DNA of 7,665 nt from Rhodospirillales bacterium (lineage in GTDB: Bacteria; Pseudomonadota; Alphaproteobacteria; Acetobacterales; Acetobacteraceae), in NCBI GenBank assembly GCA_015654825.1, contig JAATGE010000598.1, positions 1 to 7,665 on the forward strand, in the 5' to 3' direction. This document shows positions 1 to 6,823 of the stretch, in pieces. The notes below the pieces were generated by a model. The model worked only from the letters and a program-made list of their open reading frames with translations, did no database searches and was not told the origin of the DNA. A program made the translations under genes and the position numbers. Position 1 is the stretch's first letter. Every line of letters starts with the position of its first letter.

Positions 1-28
1 CCTATGCCGCCGTCTGGCACGCAAACTT

Positions 29-54
29 GTGTCCATTATCGCCGCAGTGGACAC
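29..54. repeat. Short inverted repeat GTGTCCA-N12-TGGACAC
   Basis: Positions 29-35 read GTGTCCA and positions 48-54 read TGGACAC, a perfect 7-base inverted repeat around a 12-base spacer. It lies about 115 bases beyond the stop codon of the co-polymerase gene. No run of T follows it on either strand, so it does not look like an intrinsic terminator. It could be an operator for a gene left of the window or a remnant of a mobile-element end. Nothing here decides between these. The rest of positions 1-168 shows only a weak hairpin at 117-139 and no convincing gene. Confidence 0.35.
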
Positions 55-168
55 TTCCCACCCAATCGCCGTCACAAAGGCGATCAGCCTCCCTCAAGGC
101 CAGCATCCGCGCTAGGCGGTCCCCACCGGAGGGATACCGATGTCTCCAGGATCCGTTTTTGAAAAATG

Positions 169-2280
169 CTACGCCGCGCCGATCAAGACCAGCACGGGGC
201 TGCTGCCCGATACCGCTGTAATTTGTGAACACGCTTCGCGGATGGCGGTTCTGCTGGCATTGCCGGCTTGGACAATCATGACAATGACATCGACCAGCCG
301 CGCTAGCGCGTGCGTATCCGGCCCGAGCGCCAATCCCCCGCTGATGATCGTAAGGTGATAGGAATCCCGCAGGTCTGTCAGCAGGTTTTGGAAGTGTGTG
401 CCGCAGATCAGCAATTTCGGCGCGGCAGCTGGTCGCTGGTTAACCAGGAAGTCGACGTGTGCGGCAGGATCGCTCAGCAGCACGTCATGCCAGCTTGTTT
501 GTCCCTCGAGAACCCGAAGCAGTTCACCTTGATGCACGCCCAAGAGCTGCCCAAGGCTGGGTTCGCGCAAATTACCGTCGATGAGAATGGTTTTTTCGTG
601 GTCGCTGCCCATCACGTAGGCGAAGGCGGCGGCGCCGGCGGCGGCCTCCTGTGCATCGTGAAACGAGACGAACATCACTGTGCGCGGAGCGAATTGTTGA
701 CCGGCTGCCGCGACCCGCGAACGAAGATGCCGAAGCGCATCGGCCTCCCGGCTTTCCGGGTCCCCGCGCACCCGTGCAAGCAGCGAACGTGCATTGCTAC
801 AGCGAATGGTTGCCGCAACAGAAAAACCTGCCGCATCCCTGAGGTCTTCCGGGCTCGAAACCGCATCGGCAGCATGCGTGCGAATGAATGCGAGGAGAAA
901 TCCCAGCACGAAGCCCGCGGCACCACCCATGGCGACGGCCAACTTCGGCTTGGGGCTGGACGGCCGCGCCGGTGGCACGGCACTGCTCAGAACACGCACT
1001 TCAAGGGTCGGCGTCGTCCTCGTCGCCTGCGCGACGGTCTTCTGCGCGCCCTGCAGAAGGCTCTGGTAGAGCGCCCGCTGCGCGTTCACCTCCTCCTGCA
1101 GATCATTCAACTGCGCCTGCGCGTTCTCAGATTTCACGCTGAGGTTGCGGGCGGCCTGAAGTTGGCGCTGCGTATCGGCCTCATGGGCCCGTGCGACCGC
1201 GACCTGGCCCGCCAGAGCCGCCACGATCCGGCGCGCTTCCGCATTCACCTGGCCGCGCGCCGCATCGACGTTGGCCTGTGCGCTCTGGATCGCTGGATAA
1301 TTCGGGCCAAACCGCGATTGCAGATCGGCGAGGCGCCGCGAGGCTTCGCTCTCCTGCTCTCTCAGGCGGGTAATGGTCGTCGACGACAATACGCTCGTGA
1401 GTTCCGATGAAAGACCTTGCTGGACCAGGATCTGCGCGCGCTGCCACTGTGCTTCCAACTCCGCCCGCTCGAGGCTGGCACGCGCCGCCGCAGTCGCAAG
1501 CTCCTCGACCTGTTGCTGCCCGATGCTGCCGGCCCGCAATCCGACGACTTCATCCTTCGTGCGAAGCTCGCGCATCTGCTGCTGGAGCTTGTTCAGCCCG
1601 ATCCGCACGTCCTCAACCCGCTGCAACATCTCGGCGTTCGCATCTCGATTGGCTCCGGCGCGGCGTAGTGTGCGCGACGCGACATAGCTGCCGACCAGGT
1701 CATTCACGAAGGATGCAGAAAGAACCGGATCTTCGGAGGTAAAGGCCACCCCGATCACGAGGCTGCGGTTATCCTGGGAAACGACTAAGGCGCGCAGAAC
1801 GGAATCCATGATGTCATCGTCACGCCCGCTCCCCGGCGGCGCGTCCGCTCTGAGCACAGGAATAGCCCGCTGCAACCGGCGTAACAGAAGCTTGACGATC
1901 GTCGGTGGTCTGAGCGCGGGGTTGAACTCCGGCAGCCGATCCAGCTGAAGCTTGGCGACAACCGATTGCACGATATTACGCGACACGATCGCCTGCACTT
2001 CCGTGCGGATCAAAGGCATCGGGTCGGTTACGCTGTCGTTGCTGACCGCGCCTTGCAGTTCGGGAATGGCAAAAGTCTGCCCCTCGATCGCGATTGAGGC
2101 AGAGGCCGTGTAGCGCGAGGGGCTTGATTTGGCAAAGACGTAAGCGGCGGCCGCAGCAAGCACGGCGCAGAACAGGATCAGGCCGAGGCTGCGGCGGAAG
2201 ATTGCGACCACCTGCGAAAGACGCAGTGTTTCGCGGGAATGTTCAATTGCGCCAGGTGAAAGGGTGGCCGGACCATCCAT
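169..2280 (-). CDS. Wzz/GumC-type polysaccharide co-polymerase with degenerate tyrosine-kinase-like domain
   Basis: This 703-residue inner-membrane protein belongs to the chain-length determinant/polysaccharide co-polymerase family (Wzz, GumC, ExoP), which sets chain length and aids export of surface polysaccharide. Seen in the sequence: a short cytoplasmic N-terminus, a first membrane segment at about 31-49, a Wzz periplasmic domain, a long Gln/Ala/Glu-rich coiled coil at about 215-420, the family proline motif PPARPSSPKPK at 436-446, and a second membrane segment at about 447-466. The cytoplasmic region from about 475 aligns by eye with the BY-kinase domain of Wzc/ExoP: an ALRHLRSRV segment at 515-523, then ILIDGNLREPSL at 565-576 at the Walker A' place. 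The Walker A loop is absent (HDAQEAAAGA at 541-550), the second Walker A' acid is N570, and the Walker B acid is S647 (TIISGG). The end, VLVLIGAA, lacks a tyrosine cluster, so it is probably a pseudokinase. The ATG lies two bases after the ATPase stop with no clear Shine-Dalgarno, which suggests translational coupling. Family assignment is firm; the polymer is unknown. Confidence 0.93.
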   Translation of the reverse strand: MDGPATLSPGAIEHSRETLRLSQVVAIFRRSLGLILFCAVLAAAAAYVFAKSSPSRYTASASIAIEGQTFAIPELQGAVSNDSVTDPMPLIRTEVQAIVSRNIVQSVVAKLQLDRLPEFNPALRPPTIVKLLLRRLQRAIPVLRADAPPGSGRDDDIMDSVLRALVVSQDNRSLVIGVAFTSEDPVLSASFVNDLVGSYVASRTLRRAGANRDANAEMLQRVEDVRIGLNKLQQQMRELRTKDEVVGLRAGSIGQQQVEELATAAARASLERAELEAQWQRAQILVQQGLSSELTSVLSSTTITRLREQESEASRRLADLQSRFGPNYPAIQSAQANVDAARGQVNAEARRIVAALAGQVAVARAHEADTQRQLQAARNLSVKSENAQAQLNDLQEEVNAQRALYQSLLQGAQKTVAQATRTTPTLEVRVLSSAVPPARPSSPKPKLAVAMGGAAGFVLGFLLAFIRTHAADAVSSPEDLRDAAGFSVAATIRCSNARSLLARVRGDPESREADALRHLRSRVAAAGQQFAPRTVMFVSFHDAQEAAAGAAAFAYVMGSDHEKTILIDGNLREPSLGQLLGVHQGELLRVLEGQTSWHDVLLSDPAAHVDFLVNQRPAAAPKLLICGTHFQNLLTDLRDSYHLTIISGGLALGPDTHALARLVDVIVMIVQAGNASRTAIREACSQITAVSGSSPVLVLIGAA

Positions 2281-2282
2281 GA

Positions 2283-3752
2283 TTACGGCCGCGACGACTG
2301 GCGCGACGACACCTCTGCCGCGCGTGCGGCATCGGAGGTACAGTCATTTGCCGGTGCAATCGGGCTGCCTGCGGCGCTATCGTCATCGCCTGACCGGCGT
2401 GTCCCGATCTGCTGCACAACCTGCCGGAAGGCGTGGTACAGGATCACGCCGCGACCGCGATGGGCGATGATGACATAGCCTGCGGCGCCATCGCAGGGCC
2501 GGACAATTCCCGCATCACGCAACGCCAGGTACCGCGATCGGGCCATCGGCCGGCCGCCGACGAGGAGCTCTTCCGCCGGACCATCCACAATGCGGATCCG
2601 GCCCCACCCATCCTGCTCGCATCCGGTAACGGTATTGAGCGCGAGGCACATCGCGCTATCCTGACCAAGCGCCGTCAGATCATCGAAGAGCTGTACAACC
2701 TGCGACGGCGTTTCGATGATCAATTGCTCGACCGCAGCAAGAAAGTCCCTTCCGGTAACATCGCGCGTCGATCGGCGCGCGGCAGCCTGTGCGGTGCGCA
2801 AGCCAAGAAGATGCGCGATGTATGGCATGCCTCGCGCCATGCGCGCAACATCCTGGACGAGCTCGGGCGGAAAGGTCAGGCCGGCCGCTTTCGCGCCGCG
2901 TTCAATGATCGCCGCAATGTCGGCGTCCGAAAGCAATTTCAGCGGCACCCCAACCAGAGCGCGCTGGATGGACGGATGTTCGCCCAGCAGTTGTTCAAGG
3001 CTGTCCGACACGCCAATCAACATGAAAAGCAGCGGAACGCCACGGTCGGATAATTGCTTGATGGTGTCGGCCAGCAGGGTTCGGGTTCCCGCATCGGCGA
3101 TCCGGTCGACCTCGTCGATCACGCAAATCAAAAAGTCTAGCCGGAGCCTTCCCAAAAGAGCGACCACATCGTCCGGACGTATGGGTGTCGCCGGGAACGC
3201 CGCCTCACAACCTTCGAACAGCCCGGACCGGATCGGCCCTGTCAGCAGCGCGGCCGGCAGCGTCCGAACCAAGCCGCGCATAAGACTGTCGAAAGTGCTG
3301 CTGGCTTCGCATTGATACCGGGCAACAAATACACCAGCGCGCCGCAATTGCTCGATGACGCTGTTGGCCAGGGACGTCTTGCCAATGCCACGCTCGGAAT
3401 ACAAAACGATATGCGCTTTGTCCTCGGTGAGGCGCTGCACGATCGCCTGCACCTCCTGCTCGCGCCCGATCAGGCCGCCCCGCGCCGTGCGGGGATGGGT
3501 CGGCGTGAACGCTTCGCCTGGGAGGATCGGTGCACCGACCTGAACCGCAGGGACAATCCCGGCCGGCATGGCCTGACCGCCATTCGCCAGCGGCCTGCGC
3601 CGCCGCAGCAGGGCAAGGATCCGTCTAAGCATGAGAAGATCGAACGCGGCAGCCGCCGGCGCGCACGACACCGGCATCGCGATGCACCGGATCATCGGCG
3701 AACGCGTAGCCGCACGGCCTTGGCATCCTTTGGGCGGCCCTGCCGCCTGCAC
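2283..3752 (-). CDS. P-loop ATPase (AAA+/STAND type) coupled to the co-polymerase
   Basis: This is a predicted cytoplasmic ATPase of up to 489 residues. Seen: the GLIGREQEVQAI segment at 93-104 typical of ORC/STAND-like AAA ATPases; Walker A SERGIGKT at 119-126, with Ser where Gly is usual but K125 and T126 kept; Walker B LICVIDEVD at 208-216 with D213 and E214; a sensor-1-like strand LLFMLIGVSDS at 241-251; a possible arginine finger at R264; and a lid-type GMPYIAHLLG at 308-317. Residues about 350-450 look like a winged-helix domain, followed by a low-complexity tail. The start is uncertain. The longest frame begins at a GTG with no ribosome site, and in-frame ATGs lie at 3695, 3677, 3632 and 3569. 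The 3632 start would give MLRRILALLRRRR, a basic amphipathic N-terminus that might touch the membrane. The gene ends two bases before the co-polymerase ATG, so the two are almost certainly one operon and probably one process. It is not a BY-kinase, as no Walker A' motif is seen. The precise role is unknown. Confidence 0.85.
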   Translation of the reverse strand: MQAAGPPKGCQGRAATRSPMIRCIAMPVSCAPAAAAFDLLMLRRILALLRRRRPLANGGQAMPAGIVPAVQVGAPILPGEAFTPTHPRTARGGLIGREQEVQAIVQRLTEDKAHIVLYSERGIGKTSLANSVIEQLRRAGVFVARYQCEASSTFDSLMRGLVRTLPAALLTGPIRSGLFEGCEAAFPATPIRPDDVVALLGRLRLDFLICVIDEVDRIADAGTRTLLADTIKQLSDRGVPLLFMLIGVSDSLEQLLGEHPSIQRALVGVPLKLLSDADIAAIIERGAKAAGLTFPPELVQDVARMARGMPYIAHLLGLRTAQAAARRSTRDVTGRDFLAAVEQLIIETPSQVVQLFDDLTALGQDSAMCLALNTVTGCEQDGWGRIRIVDGPAEELLVGGRPMARSRYLALRDAGIVRPCDGAAGYVIIAHRGRGVILYHAFRQVVQQIGTRRSGDDDSAAGSPIAPANDCTSDAARAAEVSSRQSSRP

Positions 3753-3884
3753 GACACCATCGGCGTATGTTCATCCGTTCAACGTCTCTGGCGATGAAAG
3801 AGCCCTCCGGGGCGGGTCAGCCGGCCCAAACCAGCGATTGTGGCCAAGATAACCGCTCACCGGCCCGCCGCGGTGACGCATCAT

Positions 3885-3932
3885 GCACGGAATGTACAGG
3901 CACGGAATGTACCACTAAAATGTACCATTAAA
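3885..3932. repeat. Cluster of three AATGTAC direct repeats
   Basis: GCACGGAATGTAC occurs perfectly at 3885-3897 and 3900-3912 (period 15). AATGTACCACTAAA at 3906-3919 is followed by AATGTACCATTAAA at 3919-3932 (period 13, 13 of 14 bases equal). The GTAC cores are therefore at 3894, 3909 and 3922. Read on the gene strand, the unit is TGGTACATT. The cluster lies in the only non-coding space before the ATPase/co-polymerase pair, 130-180 bases ahead of the longest ATPase frame. Phased direct repeats in such a place usually bind a regulator; that role is inference, and the binding protein is not identifiable. A short hairpin TCACCG-N8-CGGTGA lies just downstream on the gene strand (3857-3876) without a T run. 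Confidence 0.6.
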
Positions 3933-3935
3933 CAA
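3906..3935 (-). promoter_or_regulatory. Possible promoter for the ATPase/co-polymerase operon
   Basis: On the minus strand TTGTTT (positions 3935-3930) and TACATT (3911-3906) are separated by 18 bases. They match the sigma-70 -35 and -10 boxes only partly (about 4 of 6 bases for the -10). The elements coincide with the AATGTAC repeat cluster, so a protein bound there would overlap RNA polymerase. The location ahead of the operon and the local AT-richness are the main support. The match itself is weak. Confidence 0.2.
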
Positions 3936-4013
3936 TTTTTCGTCGACACGCGCGCTTTCCACGGCAAACATACGACGGGCGCCAGGCCAGCCGCTCCCGG
4001 GCCGCTTCCCGGT

Positions 4014-5162
4014 CTAGGCCAGGCCCAATGCATCGCGGTAAACAGCCGTCGTCTCGCGGCCGATCTCCTCCCAGCTGGGAATGGTCTGTGCCAGCGTCCG
4101 TGCCTCCACGGCACATCGGGCGGCGAGCGGCCGGTCACTGAGCATTCGCGCGAGCGCCGCCGCCAGAGCCGGCGCGTCATCGGGCGGCACGAGCAGGCCT
4201 TCCACCCCGTCCCGCAGCGTTTCGGCGAAGCTGCCCAGCGCCGTCGCGATGACGGGACGCCCATGGGCCAGCGCCAGGGACAGCACGCCGCTCGCCTCGA
4301 TCTCCCGATAGGGGAAAACCACGATCGTTCCAGGTTTGAAGAGCGCGGCAACGGCCTCATCCGGCACGAAGCGGGGCTCGAGTGTGAACCGGTCCTGCAG
4401 CCCGAGAATGCGGACGCGCTCAAGCAGCGGCTTCAGATCCATGAAGGGCTTGCCGACGACGCGCATGCGGGCCTGCATTTGCAGCGGCGCCGGCAATTGC
4501 GCGAACGCTTCGATAAGAACATCGAGCCCCTTATAAGGCTTGATCCTGCCAAAGAGCAGGATCGTCACCTCACCGACGAACGGATCCTCGGCGAGGGCCG
4601 CGGGATGGCGCTCCAGCGAACCATGCGGCACCAGCTTGAGGCGCGCCGGGTCGATGCCCTGCGCCTTGAGCCGGGCCAGCCCTTGTTGGGTGTGGACAAT
4701 GAGGCGGTTAAACAGCGGGAAGCAGCGCCCCATGCCGGCACTTTGCACACCCGACGCCGGTGCGCCGTTGAACGGGTTGGTGTCGTGGACAGTCAGTACG
4801 AGTGGCGCAATGCGCCGGAAACCGGCGAGCAAATGCCGGTCCACGAGCGGCAGCGGCAGCCACTGGAAATGAATGATGTCGGGATCCTCCCGGCGCAGGC
4901 GCCGGAGCAACGCACGCATTGATACAATATGGTCGATCCCCTTCAGGCCGAGTTGCACCGGCCGCGGCAGCGAGGCCGCGACCCTGCTCTCGGAAAATTG
5001 GTAGAAATGGGGAACCAGCCTGACCGTCTCGGCTTCGGTCTCGTCGTCATTCAGCCGCCTTCCGTACAGGGTTACGTCGTGATCAAGCGCCACGAGCCCT
5101 GCCGCCATGGCCTGGTCGTAAGGCAGTGTGAACAACGAGGGATCGACCAGCGCGATACGCAT
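4014..5162 (-). CDS. GT4-type (GT-B fold) glycosyltransferase
   Basis: This predicted cytoplasmic glycosyltransferase of 382 residues has the usual length for family GT4. It should transfer a sugar from an activated nucleotide donor to a lipid-linked polysaccharide intermediate. Numbering from the chosen start: MRIALVDPS opens the N-terminal Rossmann domain, with IIHFQW near 96-101 and VHDTNPFNG at 125-133. A VPHGS linker is at 178-182. FGRIKPYKGLDVLIEAF at 204-220 is the classic GT4 donor-domain signature, with R206 and K211 as likely diphosphate contacts. FPYREIEASGVLSLALA follows at 283-299. The second glutamate of the usual EX7E motif is absent (S295 or A297, depending on which Glu is counted first). 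The ATG at 5162 is preferred over the ATG seven codons upstream because AAGAGG stands nine bases before it. The gene is set off by long spaces on both sides, so it may have its own promoter. Donor and acceptor cannot be read from sequence. Confidence 0.92.
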   Translation of the reverse strand: MRIALVDPSLFTLPYDQAMAAGLVALDHDVTLYGRRLNDDETEAETVRLVPHFYQFSESRVAASLPRPVQLGLKGIDHIVSMRALLRRLRREDPDIIHFQWLPLPLVDRHLLAGFRRIAPLVLTVHDTNPFNGAPASGVQSAGMGRCFPLFNRLIVHTQQGLARLKAQGIDPARLKLVPHGSLERHPAALAEDPFVGEVTILLFGRIKPYKGLDVLIEAFAQLPAPLQMQARMRVVGKPFMDLKPLLERVRILGLQDRFTLEPRFVPDEAVAALFKPGTIVVFPYREIEASGVLSLALAHGRPVIATALGSFAETLRDGVEGLLVPPDDAPALAAALARMLSDRPLAARCAVEARTLAQTIPSWEEIGRETTAVYRDALGLA

Positions 5163-5171
5163 TTCACCAGA

Positions 5172-5177
5172 CCTCTT
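5172..5177 (-). promoter_or_regulatory. Ribosome binding site AAGAGG deciding the glycosyltransferase start
   Basis: On the minus strand AAGAGG lies nine bases before the ATG at 5162. The alternative in-frame ATG at 5183 has only a weak GAAG ahead of it and would add MRKRSGE before the conserved MRIALVDPS start of the Rossmann fold. This favours the shorter protein. Confidence 0.55.
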
Positions 5178-5341
5178 GCGCATGACGCTTCAATTCGAGA
5201 GAACCCGGCGCAGAAACACGCCGGTCCGAAGCGTCGCATGTAAAGACGTTCCCCCGTACCGGCAACCGAGGGGAATCGCATTTGGAACTTTCTTGGCATG
5301 ACATTCGAGCCGGACGCCTCGACCCGAAACGAAAGCCAAAA

Positions 5342-5422
5342 TAACAAAAGTTTTTTGGTTTTCTTCAAAAAAGAACAAGAAAAAGCACTTCTTTTTGAAA
5401 AAAGAAGCAAAAACTTTTGTTA
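5342..5422. repeat. AT-rich long imperfect inverted repeat (hairpin)
   Basis: TAACAAAAGTTTTT at 5342-5355 pairs perfectly with AAAAACTTTTGTTA at 5409-5422. Inside, positions 5359-5375 pair with 5389-5404 with one bulged A, one mismatch and one G-T wobble, leaving a loop at 5376-5388. Nested within it, 5388-5407 is itself a palindrome (CTTCTTTTT, GA, AAAAAGAAG). The element is almost pure A/T in a GC-rich region. It stands 88 bases beyond the oxidoreductase stop and about 180 bases ahead of the glycosyltransferase start, so it could end transcription, protect the 3' end of the upstream message, or be a dispersed intergenic repeat. From memory, similar AAAGTTTTT/CTTTTTTCAAAAAG hairpins recur between genes in Acetobacteraceae; I could not check this. 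Confidence 0.7.
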
Positions 5423-5509
5423 ATTGTTCCTTGTTCGCCGACGTTGGTTTGGAGCAGGCGCTGGCGGTTTTCAGATGCGATTGCCCTGGCCGGCAACCGG
5501 ACGGCGGTA

Positions 5510-6823
5510 TCACCGCCGTTGCAGCGATTCTATCATTCCCGCCAGAACCCTTTCGAACAGCCGCGGCCGGTAAGCGTCGCGATAATTCTGCGGGGCGGCG
5601 ACGATTTCCGCCAACGGGGCAATTGACTGGAAGGTCGTAACTGGCTGCGTGGCGACGCCCCCGGGCCCGGCGCGCTGGATCAGCAGGGTGAGTTCGTTCA
5701 GGTGTATCAGGAAATCGGGGGGCATCGGCTGCGCGCGGTTCTCACCGATCGCGCGGACCATTTCGGCGATGCCAAGCATTTTGTCCTGGGCATAAATCTC
5801 GCGCCGACGCAGCCAGCTCACAAATTTATGTTTGACCGAGCGCCCGACGCCCCGTTCGGCCTCGATGGCATGCGACTTCCAGCGGCGAAGCAGCGCCAGC
5901 CTCTGCCCGCCAATACCGAAGAGCCGCCCGATCTGCGGCTGGGTCCGCGCCGTATAGGCCTTGCGGGCAGTGAGGCTGACTTTGGAGAAGCGTTCCAGGC
6001 GGACCGGCGTCTGGTCGTGAAATACATTGTCCGCCGACAGTACACCGCGATCGCCGATGATCCACATCTGGTGGTCACGCGGCGCGACCCAGCTGCAGGT
6101 GACCCGGGCCGCCACGCCGTTGGCGAAGTTAAGGCAGGCGAACGAGACGTCCGGTGTATCGGGTGGCACCAGCGGCGTAGCGGTCTTGTCGGCGACCAGG
6201 AATTTTGAAAATGCCGTGAGCGACGTCACCGGGCCGAACATCGCGCATAACCACACCAAATGGTAGGCGACGTGTTCGACAGTGCAACCCTCCTGCAATT
6301 CCTCTTCATAGGGAAAACGCGCTCCGGTCGGGCTTTGAACCTTCTCCAGATTCATCAGGTGCGCGGGATTGTCGTCGAGTTCGGCATAAATAAGGACCGG
6401 CTTGCCGATCGCCCCGTCCAGAACCGCCTTCCACATCGAGCTGATGGCGTCACAATAGAGATTGCAGGGCGCTCCGGTGAGCACGACGCCGCGCGACCGT
6501 GCCAGCCCAAACAGGGTGCGGGTCTGTTCGAGGGCGGTGGTGAGCGGCTTTTCCGCATAGACATGCTTGCCCGCCTCCAGCGCACGCCGGACGGTATCGT
6601 AATGAGACCGGATGCTGGTGAGGTTTACGACAATTTCCACCGCCGGGTCGGCGAGCAGCGACTCATAGTCGGCATAGGCATGCAGGCCGTAATGTTGGCA
6701 CACGGTCCGCAGCCTGGCCGCATCGATATCGAAGACGCCGCCAATCTCCAGCTCAGGATAGGCCCATTTGGTGCGCATATAGATATCGAAGACATAACCG
6801 CATCCCACGATCGCCAGCTTCAT
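5510..6823 (-). CDS. Gfo/Idh/MocA-family oxidoreductase, long form
   Basis: This predicted cytoplasmic NAD(P)-dependent oxidoreductase has 437 residues, longer than the usual 330-390. Such enzymes oxidise or reduce a hydroxyl on a sugar, nucleotide sugar or cyclitol. Seen: an N-terminal Rossmann fold with IVGCGYVF at 5-12, where Phe replaces the small last residue of GxGxxG/A; D32 at the end of the second strand (GVFDID), which suggests NAD rather than NADP; and AEKPLTT at 90-96 with catalytic-type K92. TVEHVAYHL at 181-189 lies where the family has D-x3-H, giving E183 and Y187 with H184 and H188 beside them. Residues about 287-345 form an Arg/Lys-rich insertion that I do not recognise. The ATG overlaps the upstream stop as ATGA, and GGGGA lies ten bases before it. 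The upstream gene is another member of the family, so the two probably work on the same sugar pathway. The substrate is unknown. Confidence 0.9.
   Translation of the reverse strand: MKLAIVGCGYVFDIYMRTKWAYPELEIGGVFDIDAARLRTVCQHYGLHAYADYESLLADPAVEIVVNLTSIRSHYDTVRRALEAGKHVYAEKPLTTALEQTRTLFGLARSRGVVLTGAPCNLYCDAISSMWKAVLDGAIGKPVLIYAELDDNPAHLMNLEKVQSPTGARFPYEEELQEGCTVEHVAYHLVWLCAMFGPVTSLTAFSKFLVADKTATPLVPPDTPDVSFACLNFANGVAARVTCSWVAPRDHQMWIIGDRGVLSADNVFHDQTPVRLERFSKVSLTARKAYTARTQPQIGRLFGIGGQRLALLRRWKSHAIEAERGVGRSVKHKFVSWLRRREIYAQDKMLGIAEMVRAIGENRAQPMPPDFLIHLNELTLLIQRAGPGGVATQPVTTFQSIAPLAEIVAAPQNYRDAYRPRLFERVLAGMIESLQRR
6820..6823 (-). promoter_or_regulatory. ATGA stop/start overlap coupling the two oxidoreductases
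   Basis: On the minus strand the start ATG (6823-6821) and the stop TGA of the upstream gene (6822-6820) share two bases. This arrangement normally means one transcript and translational coupling, and it fixes the start of the downstream gene. Confidence 0.8.

Larger units (their letters stand above)
5163..5509. other. Intergenic space between oxidoreductase and glycosyltransferase
   Basis: This 347-base stretch has no gene that I can support. The half nearest the glycosyltransferase (about 5184-5335) is GC-rich and has at best a weak promoter-like pair on the minus strand. The middle (about 5336-5424) is strikingly AT-rich and holds a long inverted repeat listed separately. The remaining part up to 5509 is ordinary GC-rich sequence. 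Short frames across the AT-rich part translate into runs of Phe and Lys and look spurious. Confidence 0.6.

Noticed and set aside
117..139. Hairpin CGGTCCC/GGGATACCG as a terminator for the operon
   Set aside because: The stem is short and bulged and is not followed by a T run on the gene strand.
2..232. Minus-strand frame of 76 codons at the left edge, overlapping the co-polymerase end
   Set aside because: It starts inside the co-polymerase gene in another frame, has no clear ribosome site and no recognised domain. The C-terminal half, with HCGDNGHKF, could be a mobile-element remnant, but I cannot support that.
310..1410. Long plus-strand frame of 366 codons opposite the co-polymerase gene
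   Set aside because: It is antisense to a gene with clear family motifs. Its translation is Arg/Cys/His-rich without recognisable domains, as expected for the shadow frame of a GC-rich gene.
3857..3876. Hairpin TCACCG-N8-CGGTGA as a terminator of the glycosyltransferase gene
   Set aside because: It has a six-base stem, no T run, and lies about 140 bases beyond the stop codon. It is too weak to call.
3840..4922. Plus-strand frame of 360 codons opposite the glycosyltransferase, starting near the AATGTAC repeats
   Set aside because: It is a shadow of the GT4 gene. The translation is rich in Arg/Gln/His with no fold signature, and there is no ribosome site at its start.
5190..5513. Minus-strand frame of 107 codons across the AT-rich hairpin
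   Set aside because: The translation is dominated by Phe/Lys runs produced by the A/T palindrome, and it overlaps the end of the oxidoreductase. It is best seen as a by-product of the repeat.
5702..6208. Plus-strand frame opposite the long oxidoreductase
   Set aside because: It is antisense to a well-supported gene and has no recognisable motif.
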